DNA of 64,000 bases. Origin: Aquilaria yunnanensis. Its lineage: Eukaryota; Streptophyta; Magnoliopsida; Malvales; Thymelaeaceae. Shown one piece after another: positions 23,364 to 33,026 of this stretch; position 1 is the stretch's first letter; each line of letters opens with the position of its first letter. The position numbers and the translations under genes are program-made. Location: positions 54,030,001-54,094,000 of the forward strand of contig CM077597.1 of assembly GCA_039654915.1 (NCBI GenBank). Reading direction: 5' to 3'. Under the pieces are notes generated by a model, which was given only the letters and a program-made list of their open reading frames with translations, did not search any database and had not been told where the DNA came from.

Positions 23364-24852
23364 TTTGGTGCCGTCTGTGGGAACTCGCTCTGAGGTCGCC
23401 GTCGTTGAAACTCGGCGTTCTAAGGACAAGGGACTCCCGAGGTCCCCATCCGCGCCTGAGAACCAACCGGCTGCTGAGCAAACATTCCCAGGGACTTCTA
23501 CGCCTGAGGAAGACCGCCCTCTAGTCATTACCATGAGCTTTCTACGGGACTTTCAGCGTTCAGTCGTGGCTGAGATGACACAGCAGATAGACCAAAGATG
23601 GCCACAACAAACTCAGGCCCAAAGACCTCCCTCACCAACATGCCCTCGAGAGAAAAGCCCAAAATCGACTCATCGCAGTTCGGGAAGTGGAGACCCGCGT
23701 GAAGAATCCTCTACGGAAACCATACCCGTCGGGAAACGGCTTGTGGGACAAACAGGGTCCAAGCGACCCAAAGTCTCACAACGAAGAAGTTCGTCGCCTG
23801 AGGCAAGATCCCCATCCCCTCAGCCCCAAACTAGTTCCCTGAAGAGGCAGCGGCAATCTCCCTTCCCAGAGGAAGAGCCTAACGCCACGGTTCTTATGGA
23901 GAGGATACTAGCGAGGCTGGACAGGGTGGAAAAACAAGTAGCTCGCAAACCCGTCTGGGCTAGATTGTCGGGAACCTTCTGCGAAGATGAGTCCCCATTC
24001 ATCCAGGCCGTAGTTGAGGCAGCCATGCCAGGCGACTTCAGAGTACCTCGGCTGGAGATTTATGATGGCCGCACTGATCTGCAGGCCCATCAGACCAAGT
24101 ACAGGCGCAGCATGATAATGCACGGTGCTGACGACGCTACCATGTGCAAATGCTTCGAAGTCACCCTCACGGGACCGGCAACTACGTGGTACAATTTACT
24201 GGCTCCAGGAACCATCACTGAGTTCCAGGAGTTGTCCACGGCTTTCATGCAGCATTTTATTGGAAGCCGGCCGGCGGCGAAGATGCCTGTCCAAATGTTC
24301 GACATAGAGCAAAGGAACGGAGAGACCATACGCGACTATGTCGAAAGGTTCAACAGGGAAGCTTTGAGTGTCCCGGACTTCCGGCCCGAAATACGCATCC
24401 TCGCCATGACGCGGGGCCTTCGAAGGGACTCACAGCTGTTTTACGAGTTCTCTAAGGACTCCCCGGACACCCTCGGCGAATTTTACCAAAGGGCCGAACA
24501 GCACATGACTGCTGAAGAGCTCAGAATGGGTGGGCCGAAGTCCGATCACGCCCGCGTCGAAGGCTCCAGCCAGCAAACTCGGCATCCAGCGGAACAGACA
24601 GGCCGAGGTCGGAGACTGAGTGGAAGGAAACTCCCAATTTTCACACCCCTGAACACCACACGGACAAACATCCTCATGACGATGGAAAGGCAGGGGACGC
24701 AGATTCGGCGGCCAAGGGCCATGACCGCTGACAACAAGAAAAAAATAAAGAAGTTCTGCCAGTTTCACCGCGACCACGGCCACGACACTGAAGATTGCTT
24801 CCAATTGAAGAAGTACATAGAGTCGCTGATAAAACTGGGCCAACTTCGATGA
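23332..24852 (+). CDS. gag: Gag of element G
   Basis: An open frame of 506 codons. The first ATG (23332) lies inside the LTR and the frame runs through the primer site; the next in-frame ATG (23533, MSFLRDF) is an alternative start. Residues 1-190 are charged and Pro/Ser-rich; about 225-400 form the retrotransposon gag (capsid) domain with LEIYDGRTDLQAHQ, WYNLLAPGTI, QRNGETIRDYVERFNREAL and MTRGLRRDS. Near 475-505 is the Tat-type knuckle KKFCQFHRDHGHDTEDC followed by KKYIESLIKLGQLR. The TGA at 24850-24852 interrupts a frame that continues into pol, so relatives probably have one Gag-Pol frame. Gag would assemble particles in the cytoplasm. Confidence 0.92.
   Translation: MSPYKDAAGHHLVPSVGTRSEVAVVETRRSKDKGLPRSPSAPENQPAAEQTFPGTSTPEEDRPLVITMSFLRDFQRSVVAEMTQQIDQRWPQQTQAQRPPSPTCPREKSPKSTHRSSGSGDPREESSTETIPVGKRLVGQTGSKRPKVSQRRSSSPEARSPSPQPQTSSLKRQRQSPFPEEEPNATVLMERILARLDRVEKQVARKPVWARLSGTFCEDESPFIQAVVEAAMPGDFRVPRLEIYDGRTDLQAHQTKYRRSMIMHGADDATMCKCFEVTLTGPATTWYNLLAPGTITEFQELSTAFMQHFIGSRPAAKMPVQMFDIEQRNGETIRDYVERFNREALSVPDFRPEIRILAMTRGLRRDSQLFYEFSKDSPDTLGEFYQRAEQHMTAEELRMGGPKSDHARVEGSSQQTRHPAEQTGRGRRLSGRKLPIFTPLNTTRTNILMTMERQGTQIRRPRAMTADNKKKIKKFCQFHRDHGHDTEDCFQLKKYIESLIKLGQLR
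23364..23383 (+). promoter_or_regulatory. Primer-binding site of element G
   Basis: TTTGGTGCCGTCTGTGGGAA directly follows the LTR; TGG(T/C)GCCGTCTGTGGGAA is the usual primer site in Tat/RIRE2-like plant elements. Confidence 0.8.
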
Positions 24853-24861
24853 TATCTGCGG

Positions 24862-26244
24862 ATGCCTTCCCCGAAAGGAAGAAAAGATGAGGAAGAAAAG
24901 CCCGAGGATGAAGACTATGATTCTGATAGACGGAGGAACCGAAGTCCGAAAAGGCGTCCTCCACCACCGGCCGGTGTAATTCAGACAATCACGACGGGGC
25001 TTCCATCCTTAGAAAGAAAGAGGAAGGCCAGAGAGATAGCCGTCATGGAATATCAGAGTCCGGCAAAGAAACTGGCCCGAAAGGACGGATCCACCGTCAT
25101 CTTTCCCCATGACGATCCGCTACTGATCATGGCAAGGATAGGAAACTGGGACATCAAGAAAGTGCTGCTCGATGATGGATCGAACGCTGACATCCTGTTT
25201 TCACACCTACTGCCAAACTTGGGCATATCCAGCAGCGAGCTTAAGCCCGTCAGCTCGCCTACCTTCGGGGTCGGACCGTCCGAACTACCTGTCCTCGGAT
25301 GGATCGATCTCCCCTTGATGATGAAAGGCACTTCGGTGGATGGGACTACTGAATTATACGCCTCCACGATGGCGAGGTTCATTGTCATGGATGTCCCTTC
25401 ATCCTGCAACGCCATCCTCGGAAGGCAGACACAGGGAAATCTGCACATTCGCCCTGATGTCAAGTACTTGACTATCACTTTCGCCACCAAGGATGGAGAT
25501 GCAGAGATCTTCATAGATCAAGGCGAAGTAAGGAGGGTGTTCGTCAAAGCACGAAAAGCTCCAGCAAACAACCTCGCACAAACAATGGAGGCAAAGGCAC
25601 CAGAGAAGGGCAAGGAAGAAGATCTCGCGAAAGCGAAAATGGAAACAGTAGAACTTGTCCCAGGTCAATCTACCCGAATAGGGAAGAGCTTGGCCGAAGG
25701 TGACAAGAAAAAACTTGTATCCTTTCTACTGGAAAATAAAGATCTCTTTGCCTACTCGCCGAAAGATATGCCAGGGGTGAACCCTGGCGTAATACAGCAT
25801 AGCCTCAAAGTAAGTCCGGAAGCAAAGCCAGTCCGGCAAAAGAAACGGGGCATCTCAGCCCATAAAAACAACTTCATCAAAACCGAAGTCCAGCGCCTGC
25901 TAGATGCTAAGGTTATCAGGGAGCTCAAGTACCCCGAATGGCTAAGCAATGTGGTCATTGCCACAAAAGAAGGCAGCAGTAAGCTCCGAATGTGCATCGA
26001 CTTCAGAAACTTGAACGATGCTTGCCCAAAAGACTCATACCCCCTCCCACCAATAGACCAATTGGTAGACTTGACTGCCGAATACAGACTCCTAAGCTTT
26101 CTAGACGCCTTCAGTGGTTACCATCAAATAAGGATGGATCCCGAAGATGAGGAAAAAACCGCCTTCACACCGAGGGGGGAACATACTGTTACGTCAGGAT
26201 GCCCTTCGGGCTCAAAAACGCAGGAGCCACCTACCAAAGATTGA
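24862..26244 (+). pseudogene. pol: Element G pol: protease and N-terminal reverse transcriptase
   Basis: Continues the gag frame after the TGA. Residues ~85-210 are an aspartic protease with VLLDDGSNADILF as active site (DDG in place of the commoner DTG/DSG) and AILGRQT as the second conserved motif. RT begins near residue 345: NVVIATKEGSSKLRMCIDFR, DSYPLPPIDQLVD and LLSFLDAFSGYHQIRMDPED, the last carrying the first catalytic Asp. The frame is lost at the run of six G at 26174-26179, after which RT continues in another frame from 26199. The final residues of this open frame are therefore not RT. Confidence 0.92.
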
Positions 26245-26528
26245 TGAACAAGGTCTTTAAAAACCAAATAGGGAGAAACATGGAAGTGTATGTCGACGAC
26301 ATGATAGTCAAAAGCAAGCTGCCTGACAAACACGTCATGGATCTTAAGGAGACTTTTCACCAGCTCAGAGCCTTCGGGATCCGTCTCAATCCCGAAAAAT
26401 GCATCTTCGGTGTGACCTCGGGAAAATTCCTGGGGTACATGGTATCCGAAAGAGGCATTGATTCCAACCCAGAAAAAATTAAGGCTCTGCTCGAGTTTCG
26501 AACTCCCGCCACAATAAAAGATGTGTAG
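26180..26528 (+). pseudogene. pol: Element G pol: RT palm/thumb with YVDD
   Basis: In the shifted frame: MPFGLKNAGATYQRLMNKVF, then MEVYVDDMIVKSK (YVDD catalytic pair intact), NPEKCIFGV, GKFLGYMVSERGI and PEKIKAL. The frame ends at TAG 26526-26528 in KDVxRLTGRI, where relatives in this family have Gln (CAG). The sequence goes on in the same frame past the stop. Confidence 0.93.
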
Positions 26529-27524
26529 AGACTCACTGGAAGGATAACCTCCCTCAGCAGGTTTATTTCCAGATACGGAGATCGGTGTCGGCCATTGTTC
26601 AAAGTCCTCACAAAGGCAGCGAAAAAGGAGGACAACCTCGGAGGTGATGACCATCCCTGGGGTGAAGATTGCCAAAAGGCCTGGGAAGAACTGAAAATCT
26701 ACTTGGCCAGCCTACCTACTCTGCGACAACCTCGCGAAGGAGAGCCTCTCGTGCTATACCTCGCCGTCACAGAAAAAGCTGTGAGTTCGGTCCTTGTAAA
26801 AGAAGAGGGGCCAAAGCAATGGTCGGTCTATTACGTGAGCAAATCCCTGCATGGCGCCGAAGTCAGGTATCCTTTGTTGCAAAAAGCTATATATGCCTTG
26901 GTGCTAACAGGGAGAAGACTACGACCATACTTTCAGGCTCACCCTATCATCGTCCGAAGTAGTCTACCACTACGGGACGTCATGAGGAAAGTTGATCATT
27001 CTAGAAGACTCTCTAAGTGGTGTATAGAACTTGGCGAACACGACATCGCTTATGAACCTCAAAAGGCCATAAAAGCTCAAGCACTGGCAGACTTCATTGC
27101 CGAAGTACCCACCACCGAGGATAGCCACCCAGACCTAAACAAAGGCGAGCCAGAATGGACCTTGCATGTTGACGGAGCCTTGGTGTCCGAACACCAGGGA
27201 GCTGGGGTAATTCTCAGAGGCCCCGAAGGCCTAGAGGTAATGAAGGCCATCAAGTTCAGCTTCAACGTCACTAATAATGTGGTTGAGTATGAAGCCCTCA
27301 TAGCGGGATTGCGCCTAGCAAGAAAAATCAGCGTAAGAAACTTAAAGGCCCACAGCGATTCCCAGCTAGTGGTCCGACAAACGGCAGGAGACTATGGGGC
27401 AAAGGACCCAACCTTGGCAAAATACCACGAGCTGGTAGCAAAACTCATCCAAGAGTTTGACGCCGTACGGATTGAGAAGATACCCCGGAGAAATAACACC
27501 GAGGCAGATTGCTTGGCAAAATAA
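26529..27524 (+). pseudogene. pol: Element G pol: RT end, RNase H and second (archaeal-like) RNase H
   Basis: In the same frame as the preceding piece: RLTGRITSLSRFISRYGDRC, then the gypsy RNase H/connection part (LVLYLAVTEKAVSSVLV, WSVYYVSKSLHGAEVRY, AIYALVLTGRRLRPYF). A second RNase H follows: WTLHVDGALVSEHQGAGVIL (Asp), NNVVEYEALIAGLRLA (Glu), KAHSDSQLVV (Asp) and RRNNTEADCLAK (Asp), all four catalytic residues present. Two RNase H domains in tandem are known for the Tat branch. The frame ends at TAA 27522-27524, probably a mutation since integrase continues in frame. Confidence 0.92.
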
Positions 27525-28829
27525 AAAACATACACCGAGGTGCTGGACCATCCAAGCATCGCAGTGCTAAGCATAGTAACCTCGGGAAAAGGTTGGAAAG
27601 ACCCAATAAAAAGGTATCTCGCAGAAAATGTGCTCCCTGAAGACCCCGGCGATGCTGCAAAGTTGCGAAGACGCTCAGGCCGATTCTTCCTAATCGGCGA
27701 AGAGTTATATCGGCAGGGATATGCAAATCCGCTGCAAAGGTGTGTGGACGAGGAGGATACTGAAATGATCCTCGAAGAAGTCCACGAAGGCATTTGCGGT
27801 TCGCACATCGGAACCGACGCCCTTGCAGCAGTAATACTTCGCCAAGGATACTTCTGGCTTACCCTGAGAAAGGATGCAAGGCAGTTCGTCCGGAAATGCG
27901 GTAGTTGCCAGAGACACGCGAATATCCAGAGGACACCCTCGGAAATGGTAACTTCGGCTGACTATCCCTGGCCCTTCGCAGTCTGGGGCATAGACCTCAT
28001 TGGGCCGCTCCCCAGAGCGCCTGGAGGTGTGAAATTCCGCGTGGTAGCAGTAGACTATTTCTTCAAATGGGTTGAGGCAGAACCACTAGCTACTATCTCG
28101 GCAAAAGAAGTGCAGAAGTTCATGTGGAAGAACATCGTATGCAGATTTGGCATACCAAGGGTGCTAGTAGCTGACAATGGATCCCAGTTCATAGACAAAG
28201 GATTCTAGGAATTTATCAGCGACCTCGGAATAAAGATGCACTTCGCCCCAGTAGCTCACCCCCAAAGCAATGGGCAGGTAGAAGTATTTAATAGGACCAT
28301 GAAAGATGGTCTGAAAAAGAGACTGGGGGAAGCAAAAGGGAAATGGCCAGGAGAACTCCAAAGCGTATTATGGAGCTACCGAACAACACCCCGAAGAGCC
28401 ACAGGGGAAACGCTCTTTTCACTAGTCTTCGGTACAGAGGCCATCATTCCAATCGAGGTAGTACGACCATCAGTACGGGTGCAAGTGTTCGATGAAAGTG
28501 GAAACGACCTCGGCCTAAGAACAAAGCTTGACCTCGTCGGCGAACATAGAGAAATAGCCGAGCTGAGAGGAAAAGCTTTTCAGTAAAGAATGGCCGCGAC
28601 CATAAATTTACGAGCCAGGCCAAAAGGGATCAAGAAGGGAGACCTCGTTCTCCGAAAGGCTGACTTTGCACCCCGAAGGCCATCCCACGGAGTACTTCAC
28701 GCGAATTGGGAAGGACCTTATCTGGTGCTTGCCAAAGTACGAAAAGGCGTGTACAGACTTGGCGACGCCGATGGCATAGAATTGAAAAATACTTGGCATT
28801 CAGATGCCTTGAAAAAATTCTATGCTTAA
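27525..28829 (+). pseudogene. pol: Element G pol: integrase
   Basis: In frame with the RNase H segment. The H2C2 zinc-binding part reads VHEGICGSHIGTDAL and VRKCGSCQRHA; the DDE core reads FAVWGIDLIGPLP (D1), VLVADNGSQF (D2) and SNGQVEVFNRTMKDG (E). Two stops, TAG 28206-28208 and TAA 28584-28586, cut it into three open pieces without changing frame. The C-terminal part keeps WEGPYLVLAKV (GPY/F-like motif) and ends ...HSDALKKFYA at 28829. Apart from the stops the catalytic set is complete. It would join element cDNA to chromosomal DNA, making 5-bp duplications such as TATGG here. Confidence 0.93.
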
Positions 28830-29222
28830 GGTTTCGTGGAAGAATTGTGTTGTACAAATTAGAGAAATATTCTAAGTACAAAAGTTTCTTAGAGAAATTT
28901 TTGAAGTACAAAACCAGAATTCCACAAAGGTGCTCGCCGAAAAAAAGCACAGATGATTTCCCGAAGTCTCTTGAGCAATCATGTTCGGGAAAAATGGGAA
29001 ATAGCGAATCGCGCAAAGATACTCGCCGTAACAAATGCAGATGCCGTTTCCCGAAGTCTTTTGAGCGAATGTGTTCGGGGCAAAGAGAAATGAAAAAACT
29101 CACAAAAGGACTTGGCCAAAAAATCTTCATTAAAGATAAACCAGCTTACAAAGAAGAAGGAGTGCCAGAAAGAAGAAAAAGAGAAAAAAGAACGAGGAAA
29201 AGGCGAAGAGCCCTAAAAGAGA
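28830..29222 (+). other. Post-pol spacer of element G with a two-copy ~89-bp repeat
   Basis: No reading frame supported. CTCGCCG at 28933 and again at 29022 open two copies of an ~85-bp unit sharing TTTCCCGAAGTCT, TTGAGC and TGTTCGGG. A shorter run of GTACAAA...GAGAAAT phrases precedes it (28845-28910). Confidence 0.65.
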
Positions 29223-29900
29223 CTAAGGATTCTCGGCGTCCCGAGAGCTACCAACCCCTGCATCCTTCTCCACCACCTTGGGCGTCGGGAAAGAAGGAGG
29301 CAGGTTCAGATGCTCGATCTTGGACCAGGACCACCGAGGCCCCTCGGGAATCTTCAAAGCCTCCAAAAAAGAGAGGTCCAGATCTGGGAACCTCTGGAGG
29401 ACTTGGTGCCGAGCGAGGCAAAACCCGTCCTGGAAAGCGACCTTAGTCATCTGGTCGAATTTATCCTTCTCAACCTCCAGGTCCTCGAGCTCATCCTTCA
29501 GGTCCGCGACCTCCTTCTTCAGCGCCTTTATCCTCTTCTTCTTCTCAGGCTCCTTCTTCAAGGAATCGACCTCGGCATGAAGCGCATTCTTCTCAATCAG
29601 GAACCTCGCCAGGAGCTCTTCAGACTCTGATTTCGACTTTAGAAGCGCTTCGTTGGCCGAAAGCAGTCCCGCCACCTCGGAACTGAGGTCAGAAACCTTT
29701 TGGGAGGAATCCTTCAAAATATCCTCTTTTCCCTACCGAAGGGCGGCAACCTCCTTCTCCGCAGCATCAGCCAGCTGCAGGTTCTTGACGGCCAGTTCCG
29801 AACACATGGCCTTCGTTTTCTCTAAGGTCTCTAAGACCGAGTTTCGGAACTGCGTCTGCCTGGCCACCCGAACTCTGAGGTAGCCAGCGTACGCCATCAG

Positions 29901-29974
29901 CTGCAAAAAGATGAAGGTGAGGTCAGTAAAAGCGAAACACTTAGAAAAAATTCTTCAAGGGCAAACCAGCATAC
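29901..29974 (-). other. Intron 3 of the antisense gene (74 bp)
   Basis: Minus strand AAG|GTATGC ... CTTTTTGCAG; splicing is between codons (EHAAK|LMAYAGYL). Confidence 0.62.
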
Positions 29975-30234
29975 CTTAGCAGCATGCTCGGTAACCTTCG
30001 CTGCGAGGGTGTCATCGCCCGCATGAGCCGCTGCAATAGCCTTGAAGGAGGCCTCAGTAAGCACCCCCTTCGAGATCTCCTTAGCCATTTGGGGGCAGTC
30101 TCCGGAGAACAAATTCATGTCCTCCGTAAACGTCCAAAAAGGCTCATTCGGGATCTTCCCTTTCGGGACTTTGGCATCACGGAGAGCTCGCTTCTGGGCG
30201 TGTTCGGCCGCCCAACTTGGAGTAAGTGACTCCT

Positions 30235-30316
30235 CTGCATGGCAAAATGAGCAGCTGGTGAGAACAAAAAGAACTTCCGAAAATAAAGGCATTACACTTC
30301 GGCTGAAAAAGCAAAC
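30235..30316 (-). other. Intron 2 of the antisense gene (82 bp)
   Basis: Minus strand CCAG|GTTTGC ... TTGCCATGCAG; joining completes a GAG codon (VPP-E-ESLTPSW). Confidence 0.6.
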
Positions 30317-30653
30317 CTGGCGGCACCTCGACGACGTCATCGTCAGAAGCCGGGGCCTCCTCGGTAGATATCTCCTTACCCTTGCGTTTACGCCGCTCCT
30401 CGGCAGAAGGAGCCTCCACCATGGCATCCAGAAGAGCCTGCGATGAAGTGGGGCTCTGAGGAGGGATGTCGACCGAAGAGACGTCCGCAGCAACCTCGGG
30501 AGGCGGAATGGCAGCGACCTCGGGCCCGTTTGGCCGAAGGTCCAGCACCAGTGGTTTTCCGCCTTCGGGAAGCCGCCTTCTTCGTCTGCTCGCCCTTCTC
30601 TACTTGGCCGGTGAAGAGGGACTTGTAGAAGGCAGCGGTGCTGTCGCCCATCT

Positions 30654-30725
30654 CTGAAAAGGAAAGAAAGCATCAGCGTAAGTCCAAGACGAAAGCTATA
30701 ACAACGGAAGTCAAAGATAGCTTAC
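30654..30725 (-). other. Intron 1 of the antisense gene (72 bp)
   Basis: Minus strand GTAAGCTATC ... TTTCCTTTTCAG; joining completes an AAG codon before ATGGGCGACAGC. Inferred from consensus and phase only. Confidence 0.6.
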
Positions 30726-31813
30726 TCTCATAAAAAGTTTCATAAGAAACTTCCTCCCGAAGGAGCTACACCAACCAGGAATCCTTCCCGGCGATGGAAA
30801 GAACTGGCATCTTGAGGTCCGTATTGTGCTCCTTCACTATCCCTAACTCCCGAAGAACCTCTTTGGTCATCAACCTCCAATTGATTGGGAAGGGGTAGAG
30901 AGAGCGCGAAGGGACCTCGGGACCCCAGTCCGAGACAGCACGGATACGGCCGTCGAAGTCCGCAAAGATAGGAGCCAACTCTGGGTTTAGCAGTATCCTC
31001 AGATGCACGACGTCCATCTCCAGCTTTCCCTGAGCCCATTTGGTCGGAACATACGACCAGGCCTCCTCCATCTTCAGAAAGAAAAATTTTTGTTGCCACC
31101 CTCGCCAGCTGTCCTTGGTGGTGAAGGTGAACATATATTTCTTGCTCCCAGATCCCCGAGGTAGCATGAAGTAAAAGCCACCCTTCAGGACCACGAAGAG
31201 CTTGTAGTACTGCATAAAAATAATAAAGTGGGGTTCTATCCCGAAGACGCCACACATGCAGATGAAGGTGTTAAAATAGCAGTACAAGTTCGGCTGAAGT
31301 TGATTTACGGCAATGCCATGAAATTGGCAGAACTCGCAAATCATCTTCGGAGGAGGGTACCGAAGTCCGGCCTTCAGTTGGGCTCGGAAAATGGTAACCT
31401 CATTACTACGGTTTGAAAAGCAAAATTGGTCAAAACGAGGCAACCTCGTAACGACATACGAGGAAAAAAGAACTTTTTCTTCCATCTTGCTAGTTTTTTG
31501 GGGGTGGTGCAGCAAGGATGAGATAAAAGAGGTTGCCAGCTCTCGGGAATAGGCATATTGGCAGAAAAATGGGTTCGGAAAAAGGCAAGAAAACAAGTTC
31601 CGGAAAAAAATCTAAAAATCAGAAGAGTCTGGAAAACAAAAACCCACCAAAAGACTTGCCAAAATCTGGGTTTGAAGTCACCGTTGTGAAAGGTTGCCAA
31701 AAAAACTCTGTTAAAATAGCTCCGCCGCAAAAAGCAAGAGAAAGCGCAAAAGTAGTGGCAGGCAGGGAAAAGAGCAGAAGCAAAAGCAAAAAGGGAACTT
31801 ATGATGGAATGGG

Positions 31814-31823
31814 CTATATATAG
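31814..31823 (-). promoter_or_regulatory. Probable TATA box of the antisense gene
   Basis: CTATATATAG, reading GGCCTATATATAGCCC on the minus strand, lies ~220-270 bp upstream of either candidate ATG of the antisense gene. The core is palindromic, so orientation rests on the position of the gene. Confidence 0.5.
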
Positions 31824-32245
31824 GCCGGAAGTGGCTAGTCGAATCGGCGTCATAAGTACCCTTTGAAGATGAACCGTCACCATAACTGCTCTCTGCGCCC
31901 GAAAAGACGCGCTCTCTGTGACCGACATGACTCCCCTCAAATGACAGTGTACCACGTGTCAGCTGCCACGACAAAATAGGGGACGCGCCCTCTGACATCC
32001 CTAAAAAACTGGGACGCGCTGCTCCAGATTGACACGCCTGGTCATGAGACGTGACGCTGCACAGACCTGCAAAAGGTAAAAGGAAAGAAGTAAGTAACCT
32101 CGAAGACACCAAAAGACAGGCCATAGCCAAACAGCCCATATCTTCGGGCAAAAGGTGTACCTTCGGCACAGGTTTTACTCCCTAAAAAACTCGCAAAGAG
32201 TATCCTCGAAAAGACTACAAACCGAAGTCTCCACTTCGGCTTTCC

Positions 32246-32258
32246 AAAGAGGGGCATG
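32246..32258 (+). promoter_or_regulatory. Polypurine tract of element G
   Basis: AAAGAGGGGCAT lies directly before the TGATAGCC start of the 3' LTR. Confidence 0.82.
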
Positions 32259-33026
32259 TGATAGCCAAAAAGCTATCGCCTCTATCTTACCTGAACTCGG
32301 AGCGTCAGGGAACGCGAGGAAGCTATTAGCCCCCCCGAGGTACTAAACAGATCACCTTCGGAAATGGAGAAGCAGCTATTGCATGCCGAAGAGCATCTCC
32401 CCAAAGGCGGAACCCTGAATTAGGGAAACCCCGAACTGTGTGCATATTTCCCGAAGGGGCATCGTCGGTACCAGAGGGCGACCTCGGCCAGGGACCTCGG
32501 GAGTACGGCAGGAGCATTTAAGGAGCCTCTGACATGCCGCCCACAAACGCTACATGTCACCTCAGACGATGATTTGACACGCCAATGCCGTCCAGGTCTT
32601 GTCACGACCTGTCTCGGTTCGAGACTCAAGGAGCCTGCCACCGGCTACTCGCCCCCTACGCCCAGAAACTCAGAGAACATCCGACCGAACACATGTCATC
32701 ATCTGAACGGGCTGGGCTTCTCTATAAATACCAGGGAACATACCCTGGCAAACGGTTGGCAAACAATCCAACTCTCCCTTTCTGAGAAAATACAAATAGG
32801 CAAGCCCACCAAGCCTTTTAGTGTGATTCCTCCATTTTCTCTCAGCACCACTGACTTGGGTGTCGGAGGCTCCTCCAAGGAAACACACCCCGAGGACCTC
32901 CTAACCCTCTTTTACTAAGCTTTTCAGGCACGCCCTCCTGGGCAATCTGGCCTCCCGGCGGTCTCCCTCTCCAGAGGTCCCTCCACAAGTCTCAATGTCA
33001 CCCTACAAAGATGCTGCGGGGCATCA
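32259..33026 (+). repeat. 3' LTR of element G (768 bp)
   Basis: Aligns end to end with 22597-23363; TATAAATA at 32723-32730. Differences from the 5' copy are mostly C/T and G/A. Confidence 0.96.

Larger units (their letters stand above)
29223..31596 (-). pseudogene. Antisense, intron-containing gene of element G (gypsy-type transposon family, coiled coil)
   Basis: Four minus-strand exons can be joined: 31596-30726, 30653-30317, 30234-29975 and 29900-29223, with GT-AG introns of 72, 82 and 74 bp. Reading phases match across all three junctions, apart from one shift inside exon 2 (about 30500-30560). Exon 1 contains VTIFRAQLKAGLRYPPP and GIEPHFIIFMQYYKL, the pattern of the Pfam family named putative gypsy type transposon (PF04195). 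Exons 2-3 are acidic/basic low-complexity then helical; exon 4 is a long coiled coil (KDELEDLEVEKDKF). TAG codons at 30766-30768 and 29733-29735 interrupt it. Antisense ORFs in this place are known in Tat elements; their function is unknown. The true start may lie in another frame near 31545 (MPIPESW). Confidence 0.72.
22597..33026 (+). mobile_element. Tat-lineage Ty3/gypsy element G (complete structure, coding decayed)
   Basis: A 10,430-bp element with LTRs of 767 and 768 bp, primer site, gag, pol in the gypsy order protease-RT-RNase H-integrase, a long 3' region carrying a minus-strand gene, a polypurine tract and a 5-bp duplication. The second RNase H domain between the first RNase H and integrase, and the antisense ORF downstream, are features known from the Tat branch (Retand/RIRE2-like). 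Roughly two dozen differences, mostly transitions, separate the first ~400 bp of the LTRs by eye. Five stops and one G-run frameshift inactivate gag-pol. It is the most GC-rich part of the window. Confidence 0.95.

Noticed and set aside
29278..29630. Plus-strand frames of 100 and 106 codons
   Set aside because: They are the reverse strand of the coiled-coil exon of the antisense gene; the apparent Leu/Ser-rich proteins mirror its Glu/Lys codons.
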